Assembly: GCA_017883965.1 (NCBI GenBank)
Contig: JAFNKG010000010.1
Location: 1 to 50,038 of the forward strand
Length of the DNA: 50,038 nucleotides
Direction: 5' to 3'
Origin: Candidatus Methanophagales archaeon
Lineage (GTDB): Archaea > Halobacteriota > Syntropharchaeia > Alkanophagales > Methanospirareceae
Below the pieces are notes generated by a model, which was not told the DNA's origin, made no database searches, and saw only the letters and a list, made by a program, of their open reading frames with translations. Shown here piece after piece: positions 9,640-16,611 of the stretch (the stretch's first letter is position 1; every line of letters starts with the position of its first letter). Position numbers and translations under genes: made by a program.

Positions 9640-10082
9640 AATTATAAATTAATCATCAAGATAAAATAATTTAAAGAGGATTTTGATTTACTGCTCGTAT
9701 CGTTCCATTCTCTATATACTTTTGGGGTATATTTCAATGTTTTCGGGGGTTTTTCAAAATCCTCTAAACGTTTTTCATTTCTAAGTTCCTAAATCGTATA
9801 TGACGTTTTGCGTGTTTTTGGAATGCCGAAGGCATTTGGGTTAAAGCGAACCGCAAACACGCTGTTAGCCGAGGTATGGTTGCTATAAATCTAACTTCAA
9901 GCAATACCATCCGTTCTTCTCTGTCCAATTGAAAGAAACATCCACTATGATAGTCGCAATATAAATAAATACCTACTTTGAGAGATTAGCGTGTGCTCCT
10001 TTTCCTTAACACCAGAATTTTAAAAACCTCCTTATTCAATATTTAAAAATGCTGTTAAGCTATTACTACATACCTGAATACG
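9640..10082. other. Long non-coding gap with a compound hairpin
   Basis: No open frame worth calling on either strand. The main structure is at 9810-9862: outer arms GCGTGTTT (9810-9817) and AAACACGC (9855-9862) enclose a perfect inner hairpin AATGCC-GAA-GGCATT (9822-9836). The right arm is followed by GTTAGCC. The layout recalls a decayed integron attC site, but the left core box does not match. The end of the gap, just before the HAD gene, is AT-rich and could hold its promoter. Confidence 0.5.
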
Positions 10083-10706
10083 ATGAAAGAGAAAAAGATA
10101 GAAGCGGTTTTATTCGACCTTGACGGTGTACTAATAAACTCATTCGAAAGCTGGTATCAAGCGTTTAATGCTATGTTAAGGTCGTATAAGAAAGAAGAAA
10201 TGAGCAGAGAAGAGTTTAATGCGAAATGCTGGGGTCCTGACCTGAAGCATAACCTGAATGCGTTAAATCTGGATGAAGAAGCAGGAAAGTATTGCGTAAA
10301 TGAGCAACTGAACTTGATAGGGGTTATAGAGCTGTTCCCCGGTGCAAAAGAGGTTTTGAGCAGTATAAGAGAAGATTATAAGCTTAAGGTAGGACTGGTC
10401 ACGAATACACCAAAAAAGAACGTTTATAAGATATTAGAGCATTTTCGTCTGTTTAACCATTTTGACGTGATTGTTACCGGTGATGACGTAAAAAGAGGTA
10501 AGCCAGATGCTGAGATGGTGATAGAAGCATGCGAGAAGCTAAAAGTGAAGCCGGAGAATGTAATACTCGTGGGTGATACCGAAAGCGATTTCATGGCTGG
10601 CAAATCCGCTGGTTGTTCTGTGATGGGTGTAGGAGCGAAATCTGCGGGTGATGCACAGAGCATAGAGAATCTTTATGAACTGTTATCGGTTTTGGATACC
10701 GGGTGA
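10083..10706 (+). CDS. HAD-superfamily phosphatase (phosphoglycolate phosphatase-like)
   Basis: 207 residues of the HAD subfamily IA type. Motif I is FDLDGVL with nucleophile Asp12 and acid/base Asp14; motif II is the Thr of LVTNTPKKN; the motif III lysine is in GKPDAEMV; motif IV is GDTESDFMAG. The region after motif I is a helical cap, as in phosphoglycolate phosphatase and beta-phosphoglucomutase. The substrate cannot be deduced; small phosphorylated metabolites are usual. It stands alone, with a 440-base gap upstream and a toxin remnant downstream on the other strand. Confidence 0.85.
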   Translation: MKEKKIEAVLFDLDGVLINSFESWYQAFNAMLRSYKKEEMSREEFNAKCWGPDLKHNLNALNLDEEAGKYCVNEQLNLIGVIELFPGAKEVLSSIREDYKLKVGLVTNTPKKNVYKILEHFRLFNHFDVIVTGDDVKRGKPDAEMVIEACEKLKVKPENVILVGDTESDFMAGKSAGCSVMGVGAKSAGDAQSIENLYELLSVLDTG

Positions 10707-10800
10707 AAAGGCGTGTTATATGATATAATATATCACGAAGCATTTCAACCAATTTTCTCAATTCTTCTTTACTCTCTCAATTCGATAATATTCAATCCTT

Positions 10801-10965
10801 CTACTTTAAAAGTTTATAATGCACTTCAGAAACGATTATCGAGTTGAGTAAAATCTTGCATGATTTATCCATCAAATCCCTCAATTTCTTCTTTGCAATA
10901 ACATGCTCTGGATATTCCTCGATATTAGCAAATATAAACACGTTAGAATCCACAAATACACTCAT
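10801..10965 (-). pseudogene. Truncated VapC toxin (N-terminal PIN half only)
   Basis: The ATG at 10965 overlaps the antitoxin stop (ATGA), the normal vapBC coupling. The frame gives 54 residues, MSVFVDSNVFIFANIEEYPE to IVSEVHYKLLK, then TAG. The first PIN aspartate is present in FVDSNVFIF and the helix carrying the conserved Glu reads IIVSEVHYKLL. A PIN toxin needs about 130 residues; the C-terminal half with the other acidic residues is missing, so the toxin should be inactive. It is too short to show up as a normal gene call. A longer frame after a frameshift was looked for and not found. Confidence 0.65.
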
Positions 10966-11282
10966 TTCGTCCACATCTCTTCCTCGAGCTTTTTTAAATC
11001 TAGGGTCATCCTTTCTTGATCTACATGTGCTGGGTTTTCGATAAGCTCTATAAGTGAATCTTTATGCTTTATCTTCTCCAGAATTATTTTTTCTCCTGTT
11101 TCAGCTCGTAACAAAAAACGATCCGTAGGTTTTATGTTAAAGCTATCGCTAACTTGCTTTAATGGTATTTTGTATTCCTTATCTACTTCTACAATTGGCA
11201 TTCTTCTCTTCCCTTCTTTTCTCATTCCAAAACTCCAACCATTCCATCCCGTAATTAAAATGCCGGGCACCCATTGAGGCAT
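10962..11282 (-). CDS. vapB: VapB-type antitoxin, probable
   Basis: 106 residues from an ATG at 11282 that has a good ribosome site (GGAGGAGAG) upstream. The part from MPIVEVDKEYKIPLKQVSDS onwards looks like a SpoVT/AbrB swapped-hairpin domain, followed by an acidic helical tail ending KKLEEEMWTK that would cover the toxin. An internal ATG at 11201 would give an antitoxin of more usual size, so the first 27 residues are uncertain. The stop overlaps the start of the VapC remnant. If the toxin is dead, this protein may survive only as a DNA-binding regulator. Confidence 0.6.
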   Translation of the reverse strand: MPQWVPGILITGWNGWSFGMRKEGKRRMPIVEVDKEYKIPLKQVSDSFNIKPTDRFLLRAETGEKIILEKIKHKDSLIELIENPAHVDQERMTLDLKKLEEEMWTK

Positions 11283-11434
11283 ATTTCTCTCTCCTCCTAA
11301 ATTACCTATTTGATTTGTTTTATATTTCTATATGACCTTCCTCTATTAAAAAGCATAAGTTTTGAATACAATCTTCCTAAGAAAGCACCGAAGAGCGAAG
11401 GAAAGACGAAAAAACATCTGAAAAATGTATAAAC

Positions 11435-12133
11435 ATGCAAAGAATAATGAAAACCACCGAAGAACTGTACCGCATACAGGAAGAAATCGCATCGAAGGCG
11501 GTAATAGAAGATAAACTAAGCCTGGAAGAACTAAAATTAGTGGCAGGTGCAGACCAGGCTTTCTTCTACGAACCAAAAAACGATACCGAAGAGAAAGATA
11601 GGCAAGAGAAAATAATATCTGCGGTTGTAGTTCTCGAATATCCTTCCATGAAGTTTATTGATTATTCTTATTCTGTGATGCTCGTGGATTTTCCTTACAT
11701 CCCCGGTCTTCTTTCGTTCAGAGAAGCACCAGCCATAATAAACGCTTTTCACGCGCTGAAAACCAAGCCTGACCTGCTAATAATAGATGGATGTGGAATA
11801 AACCACCCGAGGTTCGCAGGTTTAGCCACGCATGTAGGTGTTATCTTAAACGTTGCAACGATAGGCGTGGCAAAGAACCTCCTGTGCGGCAATGGCGAAG
11901 TGCCATGCGAAGAAGGAGAATCGTGTATGATAAAATACAGTAATAGAGAAATCGGCTATTACTTTAAGAGTAAAAAGGGCAGTAATCCCTTAATCGTAGC
12001 ACCGGGGCATAAAATATCGCTGGAAACCTCACTGAAGCTGATAAAAAATTGCACCCACAAGCACAAACTACCGGAACCCACACGAATTGCTCATCTATAC
12101 GCGAATAAGATAAAGAAGCTACATTATTATTAA
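11435..12133 (+). CDS. nfi: Endonuclease V (deoxyinosine repair)
   Basis: 232 residues. Endonuclease V cuts the second phosphodiester 3' of deoxyinosine in DNA, and inosine in RNA in some lineages. Family signatures: VAGADQAFF with the first catalytic Asp (Gly-Val-Asp in most members), YIPGLLSFREAP with the conserved Tyr wedge and Glu, IIDGCGINHPRFAGLATHVG with the second Asp, IGVAKNLL with the conserved Lys, and APGHKISLE near the C-terminus. Length fits archaeal members. A short Cys-containing insertion (LLCGNGEVPCEEGESCMI) follows the IGVAK motif and is unusual; I see no family reason for it. Stand-alone gene between minus-strand neighbours. Confidence 0.9.
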   Translation: MQRIMKTTEELYRIQEEIASKAVIEDKLSLEELKLVAGADQAFFYEPKNDTEEKDRQEKIISAVVVLEYPSMKFIDYSYSVMLVDFPYIPGLLSFREAPAIINAFHALKTKPDLLIIDGCGINHPRFAGLATHVGVILNVATIGVAKNLLCGNGEVPCEEGESCMIKYSNREIGYYFKSKKGSNPLIVAPGHKISLETSLKLIKNCTHKHKLPEPTRIAHLYANKIKKLHYY

Positions 12134-12169
12134 CAGGTATTGCGGCTTTTTTAGAGGCTTTTATTTCTC

Positions 12170-12604
12170 CTATAGTAATTTCCAATCTACTATAACCACT
12201 ATAATTCCTGTGATTAATGCCGATGCCACTTTTTGGATATGAAGCATTTTTGAACTCAGAACTATCCCCTGCGAGCCAGATAAAACCATTGTGTTATGTG
12301 GAATAGCTATTGAGCCGATGATTAATAAATACAGAGCAAAGAAGTCGCAAAGTATAACCAAACCCTTTCTCGATAGTTCTGGGCTTTCAATACCTGACAG
12401 GGCAGTTCGAAAGGCGATTATCAGGATTACTATTACCATTACCATTACAATACAAACGTAATTAGGATTCTTTTGCCCTAAGAAGTTGTAAAGCGGATTT
12501 AAATCTGTAAACCCTCCATATAACACAGAAGCTATCATTGTGGAAATCGAATCGTAACTCAAAATGACAACGGCAAGAGAGTAAGCAATTTTTCGAATCT
12601 TCAT
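12170..12604 (-). CDS. Four-helix membrane protein, unknown function
   Basis: 144 residues with about four hydrophobic segments: residues 7-28, 50-66 (VCIVMVMVIVILIIAF), 84-100 (LVILCDFFALYLLIIGS) and 124-141. The first loop holds TDLNPLYNFLG, a pattern seen in small archaeal DUF5658-like membrane proteins with an Asn-Pro loop. It lies on the same strand, 141 bases downstream of the Pup-like gene, so it could be read from the same transcript, but nothing in the protein connects it with protein tagging. Function unknown. Confidence 0.6.
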   Translation of the reverse strand: MKIRKIAYSLAVVILSYDSISTMIASVLYGGFTDLNPLYNFLGQKNPNYVCIVMVMVIVILIIAFRTALSGIESPELSRKGLVILCDFFALYLLIIGSIAIPHNTMVLSGSQGIVLSSKMLHIQKVASALITGIIVVIVDWKLL

Positions 12605-12745
12605 TTTTTCATCATTATTCTAATTTTAGACTTGAATTCCAGACTTTAAAAATTCCTCGGTGATGGGATTGAACAGCTAAACAACATAGAAAAAATCGAA
12701 ACGCAGGAAGACAAAACTTTTGACTGTTTACTTATCTATCCCCTC

Positions 12746-12991
12746 TCATTCTCCCGAAGTCGCATATATTTCATAAGGCATTATCTTCTTATTCACCTTC
12801 TTCTTTCCCTTCAACTTGCTTACGAGGTCGGCGGCTTTCTCCTTCTTCTCCCTCTTCTTCAACCGCTCCATTATGCCCGCCATCTCTTTCTCCTTCTCCT
12901 CACCGCCGTATTCTATCCCCTCCTCCTCTATCGCTTCATCTTCCTCTCCTATCCCCTCTTCTTCCTCCATTTCACCTTCAAACACTTCCAC
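12746..12991 (-). CDS. Pup/UBact-like protein modifier, candidate
   Basis: 81 residues from a GTG at 12991 preceded by a G-rich ribosome site (GGGGGGTTGAG). The first 36 residues are strongly acidic and Gly-rich (EEEEGIGEEDEAIEEE), the next 33 form a Lys-rich helix, and the chain ends YATSGE. It has no cysteine or globular core, so it should be disordered. Bacterial Pup is about 64 residues, disordered, and is joined to lysines through a C-terminal Glu after Gly-Gly; UBact, as I recall, ends (T/S)-G-(E/Q). The Ser-Gly-Glu end here fits, and would need no deamidation. It is the last gene of a row with Mpa-, PafA- and Dop-like genes. The family call is inference from ending, composition and context. 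Confidence 0.7.
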   Translation of the reverse strand: MEVFEGEMEEEEGIGEEDEAIEEEGIEYGGEEKEKEMAGIMERLKKREKKEKAADLVSKLKGKKKVNKKIMPYEIYATSGE

Positions 12992-13056
12992 TTTAACTCA
13001 ACCCCCCTTTTAAATTCACAAGAACCTTTACTAAAAATTTATTATTGTTCTTTGAT

Positions 13057-13121
13057 AAAACTTTCTTTTTAAGAAAGTTTTCCCTTTTCTTTTGGTAAAG
13101 CTTTTCTTTCTAAGAAAAGGT
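13057..13121. repeat. AT-rich hairpin repeat (TTTGGTAAAGCTTT family)
   Basis: Two hairpins in the gap between the Dop-like and Pup-like genes. The first is a perfect 11-base stem with a 3-base loop, AAAACTTTCTT-TTT-AAGAAAGTTTT (13057-13081). The second has arms CCTTTTCTT (13083-13091) and AAGAAAAGG (13112-13120) around the shared core TTTGGTAAAGCTTT. The core recurs at 37.9, 42.8 and 47.0 kb. On the transcript the hairpins could slow or end transcription before the Pup-like gene, or simply be a mobile or slippage-generated repeat. Confidence 0.7.
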
Positions 13122-13126
13122 TTTTA

Positions 13127-14716
13127 TTAAAAAATTACCTTCTCAGGATATAAACTTTTCGCTGCTGATAAAATTTCCTCTATTTCTATTCCCTCCATCA
13201 TTTCCCCACCTATCTCTTCCCTATTCAACATAAACGGCTCATCCAGTATTATTTTCGCTTCGTCGAGCACCATCGTTGACCAGCTAACACTCCTTACATG
13301 CGAACCATATCTCTTCAACATCTCCGCCTTAAAAAACTCCCGCGTTTGCTCAGGTGCATTACTCAATGCGTATCTTATTCTATCCGATAGAGAAGACCAA
13401 TCTACCCACGGCAATTTTCGCTTTGCGAATGCCAACGAATCCTTTGGATTGAAAAGACAGTCACTTTTTATACTTTCCGTTTCGCCAGCAACGTAATACA
13501 GCACGCTTTCATCCAGCAATGCATATTGGTTACATATACTTATTCCTTCAGAAGCGCTTTTTGGCTCATAATTCACGAGCAATGCTAATTTCGTTACCCA
13601 TTCAATACCATCCACATATTTTTCCAAGTTCCGGGCTTCTAAGTCCTCTATTACCTCCTTTAAACCTTTTAACCCTATTTCAGCCCAGTTTACTTCTCCT
13701 ATTCCCGCTTCTTTTCCCAGCTCACCCTGCATCCTCTCTATCGCATCGAGATAAAACTGTAAAATGGATACCGCATCTGTTGTCTCACCGTTCTTCAACT
13801 TTATCTTCCACTCGCATTCCTGCGTATCCCATGATATTTTCTTGAACGCCCTCACCGGGTCGTCTATCTCCGGTGCATTATCCAAAAACCCCAACTCAAA
13901 GGCACAAATTACCAGCGCTTGCACGATATCACGTAAGAAAATTGCGTATTCAGAACGAAGCGCTTCGTAATGAATATCGTGCAGTCGCCAATATTGATGC
14001 GCAGCATGAGGCTGGTCTCTCGTGTTCAAGATGCCTCTCCCCGAAGTAGTGGAAAGCGAAGACTTATGAGCAACAAACATCGCCCGCGGCGAAATAACGA
14101 ACTTCACACCCTTTTTACCGTAGGTGTCTCCTGAAACAACGTCTCCTGACCCTGTGAACAATATTCTTGTGATAACCCATGGTATCAGCGCTTTTTCTAC
14201 ACGACTCCAATCCTTACACGCTTCCCTTTTTGTTATTATATTACCATGCGTAGCGTATGTATTGGTCTTTATATTTCTCCCTTTTCCCTTCCCTTTCCAC
14301 GTACCACTTTCAGCAGGACTGAAGAAATTGGCGACGTTATTCTTATGGATAACCACTTTTTTCTTTAAAGCCAGACTCGCCTCCCTTGACCCTTCAAAGG
14401 CATATATCTCTGATGCTTTATCGTATGCCACTGCGTCAAAAGGATTATTGTAAGAAGGAGTCGCTATTTCAAGATGCCCCATATCGTTATAAATCCGACA
14501 GCCGTTATCGCCGTATGAAGACGCTATTTTCGATTCGTGCGCTTCTTGCGATACTTCCATAATGATGTCCCAGTTCACATCCCTTGAAAATTTTCTCTTT
14601 TTTAAACCTTGAATCGCGGCATTAACGAGCAATGAGGGATTTAAACTTGCTTTCGCACTCACTGGATATTCCTGCTCTATTCCTCTTATCTTATTTTCTG
14701 TTCCTACCACATACAC
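13127..14716 (-). CDS. Dop-like deamidase/depupylase homologue
   Basis: 529 residues of the Pup ligase/deamidase fold, related to carboxylate-amine ligases. GIEQEY (12-17) carries the metal-binding glutamates; RIYNDMGHLEIATP (74-87) keeps catalytic Asp78 and Glu83; KNN is at 125-127 and NTRDQPHA at 231-238. It matches Dop rather than PafA: a long N-terminal region with NPSLL and NWD before the active Asp, and the C-terminal TREFFKAEMLKRYG...SWSTMVLDE. Bacterial Dop deamidates Pup-Gln and strips Pup from substrates; as the tag here already ends in Glu, tag removal is the likelier role. HEN of the bacterial families reads HGN (158-160). The GTG start has AAGGAGAG upstream; 125 bases separate it from the PafA-like gene. 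Confidence 0.85.
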   Translation of the reverse strand: MYVVGTENKIRGIEQEYPVSAKASLNPSLLVNAAIQGLKKRKFSRDVNWDIIMEVSQEAHESKIASSYGDNGCRIYNDMGHLEIATPSYNNPFDAVAYDKASEIYAFEGSREASLALKKKVVIHKNNVANFFSPAESGTWKGKGKGRNIKTNTYATHGNIITKREACKDWSRVEKALIPWVITRILFTGSGDVVSGDTYGKKGVKFVISPRAMFVAHKSSLSTTSGRGILNTRDQPHAAHQYWRLHDIHYEALRSEYAIFLRDIVQALVICAFELGFLDNAPEIDDPVRAFKKISWDTQECEWKIKLKNGETTDAVSILQFYLDAIERMQGELGKEAGIGEVNWAEIGLKGLKEVIEDLEARNLEKYVDGIEWVTKLALLVNYEPKSASEGISICNQYALLDESVLYYVAGETESIKSDCLFNPKDSLAFAKRKLPWVDWSSLSDRIRYALSNAPEQTREFFKAEMLKRYGSHVRSVSWSTMVLDEAKIILDEPFMLNREEIGGEMMEGIEIEEILSAAKSLYPEKVIF

Positions 14717-14841
14717 TTGCTTCTCTCCTTCATTATTCCTTATCCGGTTCTCAGATCAATGCAAAATGCCGAGAAAGATTTATTCTGACTTTTGCACCTT
14801 GTAATTTCAATTTTTCATTGATAGGCGTGCTACCAGCATGT

Positions 14842-16596
14842 CTATTCTACTCTTCCCTCACCTTCTTCCCTGCTTATCTCCTCTATCTTCCTTTCTATTG
14901 ACTCCTCATCCCATCCATCCAGTTCATCAAATCTGTAAGTTTTGTTATTAGAATACAACAAATAGTCTAAGTAGGGGTTTCTGACGATTCTATTTCTTAT
15001 TTCCCTGCTTATCTCTTCCTCCCATCCCCTTATGTCCTCCTCTTCTGCGAGCAAACGCACGAGAACCTGTCTTGTTCCTTCTCCTCTTCTTCGCTCCCGG
15101 AAAAACACCACTACCGCGCTTGGCATCCTCGCCAGTTCCGGATACCGCTCAAACAGCCTCGCATATTCCTCACTACTCGGTCTGCTCACATCTATCTTCA
15201 CATTCGGCTCCTTGTTTATCGTTATCTTATTCCAGCTCAGTGCCGCATTCTCGAATACAGACGCAAGTCTTACCCTTAACTCCGCTCTTGAATTCTTCGG
15301 TGGAAATAGCAGCGCTTCTCCTATCTCTTCCTCCGTCAATATTCGCTCCACCCCTATCTTATCCGTCACGCACTCGTATAAGTCATAATCACAGAGATTG
15401 GTGAAATCAAAAGATGCCGCTATCTCTTTCTCCACCCTCTCATCCATCAAATACATGCCCCTGTAATCAAACTTCCCCTTTGGTATATAATCATATTCAA
15501 AATCTTCTATCTCGTTCTTTATCACCCATAACTTCATCGCCCATTCTATACGACGAAAAACGTATGGGTCTTCAAGCAAGCCCTGATCGAACTTGGCACA
15601 AATCCTCTTAAAAGTATCCAGCGCGTATTCGTCCCAGTAAGACACTTCCCGCTCCTCAAACAGCTCCTCTATCGCATCAAGATAATATCTCATCACATAA
15701 TCAATGGCTGATTCCGTCCTCCCATTCATTAACTTTATTCTCCAATCCCCTTCCGTGTTCTCTGAAATATCTTTAAATGTCTGAAGTGGATTCCAGATTT
15801 CCTCCACATGCGTGATTTTCCCTGATTCTATCGCATCTATTACATACGACGTAATGGCGTTGTTGAGCAGCCTTGTGACCTCAGAACGAACTCCTTCGCC
15901 TGATGTAACATGCACACGATATTTATCCTTTGTGCTCAATGGCTCGTCGCGCGTGGATAAAATCGGCCATTGCGAAGGCGATTCCGTGAGAACCCTCCTT
16001 GAAACCATCGCTTTTGGCGAAAGCACATATTTTATTCCTTCTTTATCCGCTACATAGCCACCGGCACCAAAAAATATCTTACGAAGCACCAAAAAAGGGA
16101 CGAGCAAATTCTCTTTACCTACAAAATTCCTCCTCTCCACCATATATGATTCGTGCGTGCCCCGGCTATACCTCTTGTCTATCTCCACGTTTGCTTTCCA
16201 GCATTGGATATATGCAGCAATATTCCCTCTTTTCCTCAGCTTCTCCCTGTATCTTTCGTTTGCTTTCTCCACGCCTATCTGCATATACAACTCCGCCGCT
16301 TTGTCATATTTTAGCACCTCGAATGCGTTTCTGCATTCAGGCGTGGCTATCTCTAAGTGCCCACCCGTGCAGATGTAAATGCGTGAGCCGTTTCTCAAAA
16401 AGCCATCGTTCCTCCTCCGCATCTTCGAGCATATCGCATTCGATTCGTCAAAAAAATTATAATTCTCAAGTGCGTGAATCACTTCGTCCACATGATAAAA
16501 TCTCGCATACCTGTACAAACCGGGCGATTCTGAACTTATGCCCACCCTGAATTCATGCTCTATACCCTGCCATCTGTTCAAATCCACCCTTTCCAT
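14842..16596 (-). CDS. PafA-like Pup ligase homologue with Cys at the catalytic Asp position
   Basis: 584 residues, same fold as its neighbour: GIEHEF (11-16), NGSRIYICTGGHLEIATPEC (69-88), STRDEPL, and a C-terminal NSRAELRVRL...LSWNKITIN stretch resembling PafA. PafA uses ATP to join the modifier's C-terminal Glu to substrate lysines. Aligning RIYICTGGHLE with PafA RLYLDxGxHPE puts Cys76 where the catalytic Asp should be; the codon is TGC. KNN reads KAN, and NTRDEPH reads STRDEPL. It may be a ligase with altered chemistry, a regulatory pseudoenzyme, or a substrate adaptor. It starts 15 bases after the ATPase stop, so the two are tightly co-transcribed. The last 80 residues are rich in charged residues and extend beyond typical PafA. 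Confidence 0.85.
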   Translation of the reverse strand: MERVDLNRWQGIEHEFRVGISSESPGLYRYARFYHVDEVIHALENYNFFDESNAICSKMRRRNDGFLRNGSRIYICTGGHLEIATPECRNAFEVLKYDKAAELYMQIGVEKANERYREKLRKRGNIAAYIQCWKANVEIDKRYSRGTHESYMVERRNFVGKENLLVPFLVLRKIFFGAGGYVADKEGIKYVLSPKAMVSRRVLTESPSQWPILSTRDEPLSTKDKYRVHVTSGEGVRSEVTRLLNNAITSYVIDAIESGKITHVEEIWNPLQTFKDISENTEGDWRIKLMNGRTESAIDYVMRYYLDAIEELFEEREVSYWDEYALDTFKRICAKFDQGLLEDPYVFRRIEWAMKLWVIKNEIEDFEYDYIPKGKFDYRGMYLMDERVEKEIAASFDFTNLCDYDLYECVTDKIGVERILTEEEIGEALLFPPKNSRAELRVRLASVFENAALSWNKITINKEPNVKIDVSRPSSEEYARLFERYPELARMPSAVVVFFRERRRGEGTRQVLVRLLAEEEDIRGWEEEISREIRNRIVRNPYLDYLLYSNNKTYRFDELDGWDEESIERKIEEISREEGEGRVE

Positions 16597-16611
16597 TTTT
16601 CTTATCTTTAA

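Noticed and set aside
9810-9870. Calling this hairpin a true attC site
   Set aside because: The R' box GTTAGCC departs from GTTRRRY at one base and the matching left box is absent, so it is listed only as a hairpin.
14632-16550. Long plus-strand frames opposite the PafA-like and Dop-like genes
   Set aside because: They have shadow-type composition (Ser, Pro, His and Leu rich), no ribosome sites and no motifs, while the minus strand shows full protein families.
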